NCBI GenBank assembly: GCA_029862185.1
Contig: JAOTXX010000037.1
Location: 1-40,884, forward strand
Length of the DNA: 40,884 bases
Reading direction: 5' to 3'
Source of the DNA: Myxococcales bacterium
GTDB taxonomy: Bacteria > Myxococcota_A > Polyangia > Polyangiales > Houyiibacteriaceae
In this document: one piece after another, positions 32,891 to 39,897 of the stretch
Numbering within the stretch: the first letter of the stretch is position 1
How the letters are laid out: every line of letters begins with the position of its first letter
The notes under the pieces: model-generated
Seen by the model: the letters and a program-made list of their open reading frames with translations, nothing else
The model's database searches: none
Told to the model about the DNA's origin: nothing
Program-made: the position numbers and the translations under genes

Positions 32891-34249
32891 CTACTGAATC
32901 CCATAATCTTTGATTTTGTAAAGCAGAGCGCGGTGGCTGATCTCGAGCAGCTTGGCGGCCGCAGTGCGGTTGCCGCCGGTCTTTTCGAGAGCCCTCCGAA
33001 TCAGCGTTTCCTCCATGAATCGCGCGGTTTTCTTGATCGAGAGCTCGCCGTTGGCGAGGCTTGCCGCGACCGGATCGGCCGGCTCGCGCATTCTCTCCGG
33101 GAGGTCGGCCACCGTGAGCGTGTCCCCGTCCGCGAGAACGACCGCCCGCTCGATGGTGTTCTCCAGCTCACGGACGTTGCCGGGCCAGGGGTAGTCCATC
33201 AGCAGCTTGCGCGATCGCTGGTCGAGATCGCGGATCTGGGTGCCAAGCCGGCGGTTGTTGCGCTCGATGAAGTGCTCGACCAGCAGCATGATGTCGTCTC
33301 GACGCTCGCGCAGTGGCGGCACGTTGATCTGCAAGACGTTCAGGCGGTAGTAGAGGTCCTCGCGAAAGCGCCCCTCTTGGACTTCGCGTTGGAGGTCGCG
33401 CACCGTCGCCGCAATCACTCGAACGTCCACCTCTTGGTCACGCGTCGCGCCGAGCGGTCGCACGCAGCCCTCCTGCAACACGCGAAGCAACTTCACCTGC
33501 AGGCTGAGCGGCAGCTCGCCGATTTCATCGAGGAACAGCGTGCCTTGATGGGCCTCCGCAAACAGCCCCTTCTTGTCGGCATGCGCGTCGGTGAACGCAC
33601 CTTTTCTGTGGCCGAACAGCTCGCTCTCGAGAAGCGTTTCGGGAATTGCCCCGCAATTGAGCGGGATAAACGCTTTGTTCTTTCGCGAGCTGCCATCGTG
33701 GAGCGCACGCGCGACGAGCTCCTTACCCGTGCCGCTCTCTCCTTGAATCAAAACCGTCGTCTTGTACTCCGCGACTTTTCCGATGGTCGAAAAGACTTTG
33801 CCGATCGCCTCGCTCTTGCCGAGGATCCCGTGGACAGTCTGCGCCTTGCGCATCGCCTCTTTGAGAGCGCGGTTTTCGCGTCGCAGCGATTCACGCTCTT
33901 CGGCTTTGGTGAGCGCGAGCAGGACTTCATCTTGCTTGAAGGGCTTCGAGATGTAGTCGTACGCACCGGCCTTCATCGCTTCGATCGCGAGGTCGACGGA
34001 GCCGTAGGCGCTCATCAAAATGACCGTCGCGAGCGACGAGCGAGCCTTCAGCTCGGTGCAGAGCTCGATCCCGGTCATCCCGCTCATGCGAACGTCGGCA
34101 AGCACGAAGTCGGGGTCGAAGCGCTCCAGCTGCTCCAAGGCGACCTCGGCGCTTTCGGCCGTCTCGACTTGATAGTCGTTCTTCTTCAGCAGCGTGCGGA
34201 GCACGAGCCGGATGTTTTCTTCATCGTCGACGACCAGGACGCGGCGCAT
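32891..34249 (-). CDS. NtrC-family sigma-54 response regulator
   Basis: A 452-residue activator. ATG 34249 starts exactly at the receiver domain ([12 protein letters not shown]); AGGG lies about nine bases upstream. Receiver: Asp8/Asp9, phospho-acceptor Asp52, Ser80, Lys102. AAA+ domain: Walker A GESGTGKE (170-177), sigma-54 contact loop GAFTDA (217-222, canonical GAFTGA), [10 protein letters not shown] (Walker B) and the arginine-finger region. C-terminal Fis-type helix-turn-helix, [27 protein letters not shown] (helix region about 425-450). It works with sigma-54 promoters through a partner kinase not seen here. It is divergent from the vWA lipoprotein. Confidence 0.94.
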   Translation of the reverse strand: MRRVLVVDDEENIRLVLRTLLKKNDYQVETAESAEVALEQLERFDPDFVLADVRMSGMTGIELCTELKARSSLATVILMSAYGSVDLAIEAMKAGAYDYISKPFKQDEVLLALTKAEERESLRRENRALKEAMRKAQTVHGILGKSEAIGKVFSTIGKVAEYKTTVLIQGESGTGKELVARALHDGSSRKNKAFIPLNCGAIPETLLESELFGHRKGAFTDAHADKKGLFAEAHQGTLFLDEIGELPLSLQVKLLRVLQEGCVRPLGATRDQEVDVRVIAATVRDLQREVQEGRFREDLYYRLNVLQINVPPLRERRDDIMLLVEHFIERNNRRLGTQIRDLDQRSRKLLMDYPWPGNVRELENTIERAVVLADGDTLTVADLPERMREPADPVAASLANGELSIKKTARFMEETLIRRALEKTGGNRTAAAKLLEISHRALLYKIKDYGIQ

Positions 34250-34266
34250 GGATTTAACCCTATACT

Positions 34267-34281
34267 TTCTGCATAGCAGAA
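34267..34281. promoter_or_regulatory. inverted repeat ahead of the response-regulator gene
   Basis: TTCTGC and GCAGAA are perfect 6-bp arms around ATA, 18 bases upstream of the regulator start. The position suits autoregulation or binding by another regulator between the divergent genes. Pattern only. Confidence 0.4.
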
Positions 34282-34351
34282 TGCGAGTCATGGAAAAAAT
34301 TTCATAATTCTCCGTGTATGGGGCGAGGCCTGCTGTAAAGTTCCCGCTCGA

Positions 34352-34381
34352 TTGGCTTCGAAGCGCCCAAGTGGGTATGAT
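34352..34381 (+). promoter_or_regulatory. likely sigma-70-type promoter of the vWA lipoprotein
   Basis: TTGGCT (34352-34357) and TATGAT (34376-34381) are 18 bases apart; the -10 matches five of six consensus bases. It ends 26 bases before the ATG at 34408, which is preceded by AGGGGG. A good fit for an ordinary promoter. Confidence 0.5.
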
Positions 34382-34407
34382 TTCCGTGTCGGGTAGGGGG
34401 ACAAGAC

Positions 34408-36273
34408 ATGAAGATCCGCTTTGCTTTTTTACTTCTGATCGTGGGGTCGGTAGCGACCGCTAGCAGTTGCACGCGACGGCCCTTGGCCAATCTCAATCCG
34501 TGCACGATCAACGGCGTCGTCCAAAACGTGCCGGTCAATCCGCAGCGCGCGTTGGACTTGCTCATTCTGATCGACGATTCGCCTTCGATGCGCGATGAGC
34601 AGGACAAGCTTGCCGAGCAGGTCCCGCGCCTCGTGAACCTCTTGCTGACCGGTGGTCTTGATACGGATGGCGTGTCGATGCCGGTTGGTGATTTCCCGGC
34701 GGTCGAAAGCCTTCACGTCGCGGTGATCACGCCAGACCTCGGCTACTCGACCGAGCCGGATACCAGCTACGAGGCGGGCGTCGACTTCAACCCGACAAAC
34801 GCCTGCACGAGCACGGGCAAGGCAGGCTTCATGCAGGTGACGGGCGTGAACCCGGAATGTCCCGTGCAAACTCCGCCCGAGGGTACGCTCTATCTCAACT
34901 TCCCCGAGCCCCCATTCAGCCAGGCTGACTTCATCAGCGACGTCACCTGCGTGACTGGACAGGCCGACGGCTGCGGCTTTGAACAGCAGCTCGAGGCGGT
35001 TCTTGCATCCGATCGCAACACTGCGAATGGCGGCTTCAGCCGCGAAGACGCCTTGTTGGCGGTCATCATGATCACCGATGAGGACGACTGCTCGACGACC
35101 GACCCTCGCATTTTCGACGTCGAAGCGCGTCCGGGCAATCCGTATCAAGGCCCCTTCGCGGACCCGCCCACGAATTCGCTCGTGCAGTTCAACCTGCGAT
35201 GCTGGGAGCACAAGCAAGCCCTCCAGCAGATTCAGCGATACGTGGACGGAATTGCGAATCTCAAAGCCGACCCCAGTCAAGTGGTGTTCGCAGCGATTAC
35301 CGGGATTCCCGAGGACAGCGCGCTCGACCCCGAAAATTTCAACACCGACGCGGATCGATACGCTGCGATTCTTGCCCATCCGGGCATGGTGGAAGTCCCC
35401 GATCCTTTGGCTGAGGGTGAGGGAGACCAGGCGCTCACCCCGGCATGCATCGCCGGCGACGGATCGGGCGCAGCGGCGCCGGGGGTCCGTATCGTCGAAA
35501 CGGTTAACGGCCTCGCCGGAAGCAACACCGGCGTCGGCACGGTCGTCGAGTCGATCTGTGCATCGGACTACGCGCCTGCGCTCAACGCGATCGTCGACCG
35601 CATCGCGGCCGCGCTTCGCCAGCTTTGTCTGCCGCGGCCACTCAACCGCAACGCGCAGAACCTTGTCGGCTGTGAGGTGCGCGAGGTGCAACCCGAGGGC
35701 GAGACCTGTGCAACCGCGGGCCGCGGACGCGAGGAAGTCGCCGTGACGACCGAAGATGGACGCGACGTTTGCAGGGTCACGCAGCTCGCGAGCGATCCCG
35801 CAGGCGGCGTACCGCAGGGCCTCGGCTGGTTCTACGATGACTTCACGGCAGAGACGGCTTCCGCATGCTCGTTCAATCCGGAGCAGCAGCGCGTGAGCTT
35901 CACCGAGGGTGCTGCGCCCCTCACCGGCGCGCGCGTTCGCTTCGAATGCTTGCAGACCGCACCTCCGCAGACCGAGGACGTGGGTTGGCCCTGCACCAGC
36001 AACGCGCTTTGCGATCCCAACCCGGACAACTGCCTCGAAGGCGAGGTGGTCACCACGGCCGAGTGCGAGGCCGACCCGACGAACTGCTGCGAGACGCGCC
36101 TCCTCAAGGAACGCTACGACCGCGACAACCTCGAGCTCGTCTGCGACACCGAGACGAACACCTGTCAGCTGACCTGCGAAAGCAACGTGCAGTGCCCCGG
36201 CGGCTTCGCCTGCTTCGACGAAAACGAAGACGGCACCAGCTACTGCGTCAACCCAACCTGCACGCTGAACTAG
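34408..36273 (+). CDS. vWA-domain lipoprotein
   Basis: A 621-residue exported protein. ATG 34408 with AGGGGG upstream gives a signal peptide with ASSC (Cys21). The von Willebrand A domain has MIDAS residues DDSPS (Asp56, Ser58, Ser60) in LLILIDDSPSM, and a MITDEDDCS stretch at the metal site. The second half is rich in Cys with several Cys pairs, typical of disulfide-bonded surface modules, and ends with CxxxxxC patterns. Such vWA lipoproteins are frequent in Myxococcota; their ligands are unknown. Followed by a LuxR-type stub on the other strand. Confidence 0.87.
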   Translation: MKIRFAFLLLIVGSVATASSCTRRPLANLNPCTINGVVQNVPVNPQRALDLLILIDDSPSMRDEQDKLAEQVPRLVNLLLTGGLDTDGVSMPVGDFPAVESLHVAVITPDLGYSTEPDTSYEAGVDFNPTNACTSTGKAGFMQVTGVNPECPVQTPPEGTLYLNFPEPPFSQADFISDVTCVTGQADGCGFEQQLEAVLASDRNTANGGFSREDALLAVIMITDEDDCSTTDPRIFDVEARPGNPYQGPFADPPTNSLVQFNLRCWEHKQALQQIQRYVDGIANLKADPSQVVFAAITGIPEDSALDPENFNTDADRYAAILAHPGMVEVPDPLAEGEGDQALTPACIAGDGSGAAAPGVRIVETVNGLAGSNTGVGTVVESICASDYAPALNAIVDRIAAALRQLCLPRPLNRNAQNLVGCEVREVQPEGETCATAGRGREEVAVTTEDGRDVCRVTQLASDPAGGVPQGLGWFYDDFTAETASACSFNPEQQRVSFTEGAAPLTGARVRFECLQTAPPQTEDVGWPCTSNALCDPNPDNCLEGEVVTTAECEADPTNCCETRLLKERYDRDNLELVCDTETNTCQLTCESNVQCPGGFACFDENEDGTSYCVNPTCTLN

Positions 36274-36297
36274 CGCGCTCGGGGAGGTTTTCCGACG

Positions 36298-36450
36298 TCA
36301 CTCCTTGAGGAGCGTCACGCCTTCCCGGATCGCGAACTTCGTGAGGCCGGCCAGGCTGCGAGTGTCGAGCTTCTGCATGAGGTGCTCTCGGTGGGTGCCG
36401 ACCGTCTTCACGTTCAGTTTCAGTCGCGATGCGATGTCCACATCGGGATG
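36298..36450 (-). pseudogene. LuxR/NarL-type helix-turn-helix stub (C-terminal 50 residues)
   Basis: On the minus strand the codons from 36450 down to TGA at 36298-36300 read HPDVDIASRLKLNVKTVGTH and then REHLMQKLDTRSLAGLTKFA before a short end. This is the recognition half and last helix of a NarL/FixJ-type DNA-binding domain. Upstream of 36450 in this frame no family sequence is seen and there is no start, so only the C-terminal part of a response regulator remains. The break lies three bases from a 25-bp repeat (36453-36477). Confidence 0.72.
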
Positions 36451-36452
36451 AC

Positions 36453-36477
36453 GCTCCGTACGGAGCGAAAAATCCGA
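36453..36477 (+). repeat. 25-bp repeat, copy A
   Basis: The copy opens with the perfect 14-bp palindrome GCTCCGTACGGAGC and continues GAAAAATCCGA. Copy B (39137-39161) matches at 24 of 25 bases in the same orientation. It lies between the LuxR stub and the cysteine-rich gene. Confidence 0.7.
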
Positions 36478-36618
36478 GCGATGGCGGAATCTCGTATAGT
36501 TAGGTTGGTTGCCTGTGGCGTAATTCCCTTGCGCATCGTTCGGCGAGAGCGCCTCCTTGAGGCTCGGCTCGGGATCGCTCGACGTTCGATGCGCCCGTGT
36601 GCGGGAAGGAGAATGGTC

Positions 36619-39117
36619 ATGAGCGCTGCACGACGAGTGATTGAGTTCCGGAGTTGCGCCCTGGCCTTTGCGGTGGTGCTCTCACCGGTGTTTCTTCAAG
36701 TCCAGTGCGACCGGTCCGGCAATCCTAATCTCTCTTCGCTCGAGATCGAGGCGGCTGGTCTCAATCGCATCGTCGGTTTCAGCCCGAGCGTTGTCACCTA
36801 CGACATGTGGACGACCGCCGGCGTCGACACCATCATCGTTCGAGCGACCAGCGCGGTCCCGACTGCGCGCGTCAACTACCGGCTGGTCACAGGCACGATT
36901 GAAACGGGCCTCGTCGGCTTCGGCGGCGGCGAGGTGACGCTCACGATTCCGGTCGGGACGCCCATTCAGCTGGCGCTGGATATAAGCGACGGCGGCGCCA
37001 TCCGATCTTACAACGTCAGCATCAATCCGACATGCAGCGCCGGTGAATGCGACGACGCGAACTCCTGCACCGGCGACGCTTGCGTCGCCTCGACATGTGA
37101 CTTCACCACGTTGCCTGATGGCACGTCCTGCAATGGCGGCACCGGAACGTGCGGCGCCGGCGTCTGTGGGCTCCTGGTCCCCTGTACCGGCACCCCTGGC
37201 TCGGGCCTGCCAGATGACCCGGATCTCTGCAGGAAGGCGATTACAGTGGCGTTTAGCAACAATGTCACCAATGACATCTTCATCCTCCCGTACACCTTGG
37301 AAGTCCTTCCGACATCCCCGATCAGCGCGAGCCAGCCGTTCACCGCGGATCTCGGCGGCACGGCGGAGCTCACGGAGGAGTTCCTCGATTTCTGGCAGTC
37401 GGTCGTTCCCGGCGGCGTGGACAGCATCGTCGTCGAGGACTTCAAAGCGACCGCGCAGACCCGCGGCGATGGCGCCACCGGCCCGGATGTGCCGCTAGCA
37501 CTGGATGTTGCGGCTCTCGTCCCGGGGCCGACACAGTTTTGCGCGTTCCCGCCGGAGCAGGTCTGCACCATGGACAGCGACTGCATCGTCCCGCCGTGCA
37601 ACCCTCCGATGACCGTCGTTGATTTCCCGACCAGCGTCGACTGTGCGCCAGCCGGACTCTGTGACTCGCTTGGCAAGGCTCAGCAATGTACCGACAACGG
37701 GTTCTGCGTCACGAGCAACCTGCTGCTTCCGCTCGACCCCGTCCTGGGGGCTGGCTTCATCGCGGGGGACGGCGTCAGCCCGGGCCAGACCGAGGCGCTC
37801 TTCGGCTGGGTCGATAACCCGCCACCGGTCACGGCCGTGGGTGTTCCCCCGATCGACGGAGACGGCACCTGGAACATGATTATTCCAACCTACGGAGCGG
37901 GCGTCGCAGGGGACCTCGGAATCCGGCTCATCGTAGACAATGATGTAGTTACTCTTTTTCTCCCCTTGGAGGGCGTCATGGGCGTCGACAGCGACGGCCC
38001 AGACGGAGTCGGCGTGCCCGACGACGCCAGCCCAACGCCAGACTCGGCACTTCTGTCGTTCCCGGTCCTCTGTCCCTTTGTCTGCGGCGACGGAACCACG
38101 GACGTGTGCGAGGAATGCGACGACGGCAACAACGTCGACGGCGACGGATGTGACGCGGATTGCACGTTGACCCCAGCCACGTGCAACTTCGACCAGACGG
38201 GCAGCGATGCGACTCCGCAAACGCAAACGGTCAACGTGGGTTGTGCCTGGAACGTCACTCCCAGCCAGTTCAGCTTCCCCTGGGAGTTGAGCGTGAGTGT
38301 ACCTACAGTCGTCACCGGGGGCGGCATGTTCACGGCCGATTTCGATGGCAAGGCCGCGTTCAGTGAGTTCTCCCTGGATGTGTTGCAGGCGGTGATTCCC
38401 GGAGGTGCCGTGACAATGGAGATCGTAGATCTCGCCGCGACCGTGCAGGTCCGTTCCGGTGCCACCGGACCGGACGTGGTGCTCGGAATCGATCCCGCGG
38501 CGGTCGTCCCAGGTCTGACCTCGTTCTGCACTTTCCCCGTCGACCAGACCTGCACCGTGGACGGCGACTGCATCGTTCCGCCGTGTCTGCCGCCGGTTCT
38601 CCTCGTCGATGTGCCGAACAGCACCGACTGCTCCCCGGGCGGTGTGTGTGACACGCTTGGGAAGAACGCCACGCAGTGCCTTCCGAACGGATTCTGTGTG
38701 TTGTCAGGAGACCTTTTCCTGCCGTTGGTGGCTGACAGCGGTACCTTCACCGCCGACGCCGGCGGAGAAGTCCTCTTCGGTTGGGCCGACCAGGGCGTAC
38801 CCGACCTGACGCTCTGCCCGGCACCGGCACCGAACTGCACCGACTTGTGGATGCCCGACGGCAGCTACGACCTGCCCGCTGCTGTCTTCTCCAACCCCAC
38901 GGGCCCGATCGGCATCCGAACCGACGTTGGGGGTGGCCTGTTCCTGGCCTACCAGTGCGCGATGGGCGAGCCAGGGGGTATCTGCTCGGCGACGGTTCAG
39001 GGCTGCCTTAGCGATGCGGACTGCCCCGCTGGTGAGGCCTGCATCGGTCTTGGTACGGATAACGGCGTCATCATCCCCATGCCGGACGCGAATCTCATTT
39101 CGTGTCCGATCAACTGA
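36619..39117 (+). CDS. internally duplicated cysteine-rich exported protein
   Basis: An 832-residue protein. ATG 36619 has AAGGAG seven bases upstream; an ATG at 36613 is too close to it. The N-terminus has a hydrophobic signal-like segment ending at FLQVQC, which is not a good lipobox. Residues about 35-135 look like a cadherin-like beta-sandwich domain (NLSSLEIEAAGLNRIVGFSP), then a Cys-rich patch. Two homologous modules follow (about 204-483 and 536-832), each with the phrase DCIVPPC, a VCDxLGK stretch, NGFCV and LFGW. Between them is a Myxococcus-type cysteine-rich repeat (CGDGTTDVCEECDDGNNVDGDG). Probably a surface adhesin or matrix protein; no enzyme motif. Confidence 0.85.
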   Translation: MSAARRVIEFRSCALAFAVVLSPVFLQVQCDRSGNPNLSSLEIEAAGLNRIVGFSPSVVTYDMWTTAGVDTIIVRATSAVPTARVNYRLVTGTIETGLVGFGGGEVTLTIPVGTPIQLALDISDGGAIRSYNVSINPTCSAGECDDANSCTGDACVASTCDFTTLPDGTSCNGGTGTCGAGVCGLLVPCTGTPGSGLPDDPDLCRKAITVAFSNNVTNDIFILPYTLEVLPTSPISASQPFTADLGGTAELTEEFLDFWQSVVPGGVDSIVVEDFKATAQTRGDGATGPDVPLALDVAALVPGPTQFCAFPPEQVCTMDSDCIVPPCNPPMTVVDFPTSVDCAPAGLCDSLGKAQQCTDNGFCVTSNLLLPLDPVLGAGFIAGDGVSPGQTEALFGWVDNPPPVTAVGVPPIDGDGTWNMIIPTYGAGVAGDLGIRLIVDNDVVTLFLPLEGVMGVDSDGPDGVGVPDDASPTPDSALLSFPVLCPFVCGDGTTDVCEECDDGNNVDGDGCDADCTLTPATCNFDQTGSDATPQTQTVNVGCAWNVTPSQFSFPWELSVSVPTVVTGGGMFTADFDGKAAFSEFSLDVLQAVIPGGAVTMEIVDLAATVQVRSGATGPDVVLGIDPAAVVPGLTSFCTFPVDQTCTVDGDCIVPPCLPPVLLVDVPNSTDCSPGGVCDTLGKNATQCLPNGFCVLSGDLFLPLVADSGTFTADAGGEVLFGWADQGVPDLTLCPAPAPNCTDLWMPDGSYDLPAAVFSNPTGPIGIRTDVGGGLFLAYQCAMGEPGGICSATVQGCLSDADCPAGEACIGLGTDNGVIIPMPDANLISCPIN
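37230..38067 (+). repeat. internal protein repeat, module 1
   Basis: First of two homologous coding modules of the cysteine-rich gene. Landmarks are VPGGVDSIVVEDFKATAQTR, ATGPDVPLALD, DSDCIVPPC, LCDSLGK and ALFGW. Boundaries are approximate. Confidence 0.65.
38225..39114 (+). repeat. internal protein repeat, module 2
   Basis: Second module; IPGGAVTMEIVDLAATVQVR, ATGPDVVLGID, DGDCIVPPC, VCDTLGK and VLFGW match module 1 in order. It ends in SCPIN, aligning with LSFPV at the end of module 1. Boundaries are approximate. Confidence 0.65.
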
Positions 39118-39136
39118 GGAAGCACTCGTCAGAGAA

Positions 39137-39161
39137 GCTCCGTACAGAGCGAAAAATCCGA
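39137..39161 (+). repeat. 25-bp repeat, copy B
   Basis: Differs from copy A by one base (GTACAG for GTACGG), so the palindrome here is imperfect. It starts 20 bases after the stop of the cysteine-rich gene and 107 bases before the next start. Confidence 0.7.
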
Positions 39162-39243
39162 ACTTCCGCTTGGGTTTCTAGTTCCGGAGCCGCCGTCAGC
39201 GGATGAGCGGGGCATAATTCCGTGTCATTGTTGCGGCTGCCCG

Positions 39244-39897
39244 ATGCCCACCCCTCCCCCATTCGACGCTCGGCAGGCGCTGAGGTTCGTGACACATGCG
39301 CTCGGCGGCCGAGTCGCGATTCCTTTGAGCGCGATCCGCAGTCGCCTCGGTCCGCTGTTCGAGAAGGTCTCGCTCACGATCGAAGCGGTGAGCCCGGGCT
39401 TTCGTCTCGAGGGCAAGGCCCACGCGCTCGGCGCGCCGATCCAGTTCTCGGTCCGCATCGATGCAGAGGGTGTGCGCGTCGAGGGCGAGCAACGAACGGT
39501 GCGGATCCGGCTGAGCGAGGTCGCGCTCTCCACGACCGACGACGCGCCGGGACCTCTAGCCGACGCGATTCGCACCGGAATGATCGACACCAAGCACCCG
39601 GCGACCCTGATCGGCAACATGGTCTCGCTCCCCGACATGGTGGTCGCGGCCGAAGGCCAGGACGTGGTCATCGACTTGATGAAGGTTCCCGCGATCGAGC
39701 GCGATGAGATGCTGAAAGCGACCCTTGCGGCGGCGACGAGCTACCTCGGCGTCACGGGGATTCGCGCTTCCGATGATGCGCTCGAGCTCCAGCTCGGGCT
39801 CTTGCCGGGCGGCGTGAAGGAAGCGGCGCTCAGCACGGCACGCGCGGCGCTCACCCCCGCGGTGCGGTTTCTGTGGCCGGAGCGAAACCACCAATGA
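39244..39897 (+). CDS. unknown protein coupled to a sulfotransferase
   Basis: A 217-residue protein with no signal peptide or TM helix. It looks alpha/beta with an amphipathic, Val/Leu-rich middle (FEKVSLTIEAVSPGFRLEG, PIQFSVRIDAEGVRVEGEQR) and a C-terminal helix pair; no Cys. I do not recognise the family. The TGA overlaps the ATG of the sulfotransferase (ATGA, 39894-39897), so they are translated together and the partner may share a pathway. A CATAAT hexamer at 39213-39218 is a possible -10. The ATG at 39244 lacks a clear Shine-Dalgarno. Confidence 0.75.
   Translation: MPTPPPFDARQALRFVTHALGGRVAIPLSAIRSRLGPLFEKVSLTIEAVSPGFRLEGKAHALGAPIQFSVRIDAEGVRVEGEQRTVRIRLSEVALSTTDDAPGPLADAIRTGMIDTKHPATLIGNMVSLPDMVVAAEGQDVVIDLMKVPAIERDEMLKATLAAATSYLGVTGIRASDDALELQLGLLPGGVKEAALSTARAALTPAVRFLWPERNHQ

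Noticed and set aside
32705-34276. Long rightward frame antisense to the NtrC-type regulator
   Set aside because: Shadow of a gene with full receiver, AAA+ and HTH motifs.
36499-36505. GTTAGGT resembling an integron core site beside the repeat-bracketed gene
   Set aside because: The seven-base degenerate motif is expected by chance and no matching inverse core or attC fold was seen at the other end.
36516-36532. TGGC...TTGC as a sigma-54 promoter ahead of the cysteine-rich gene
   Set aside because: The GG and GC are two bases too far apart for a -24/-12 promoter.
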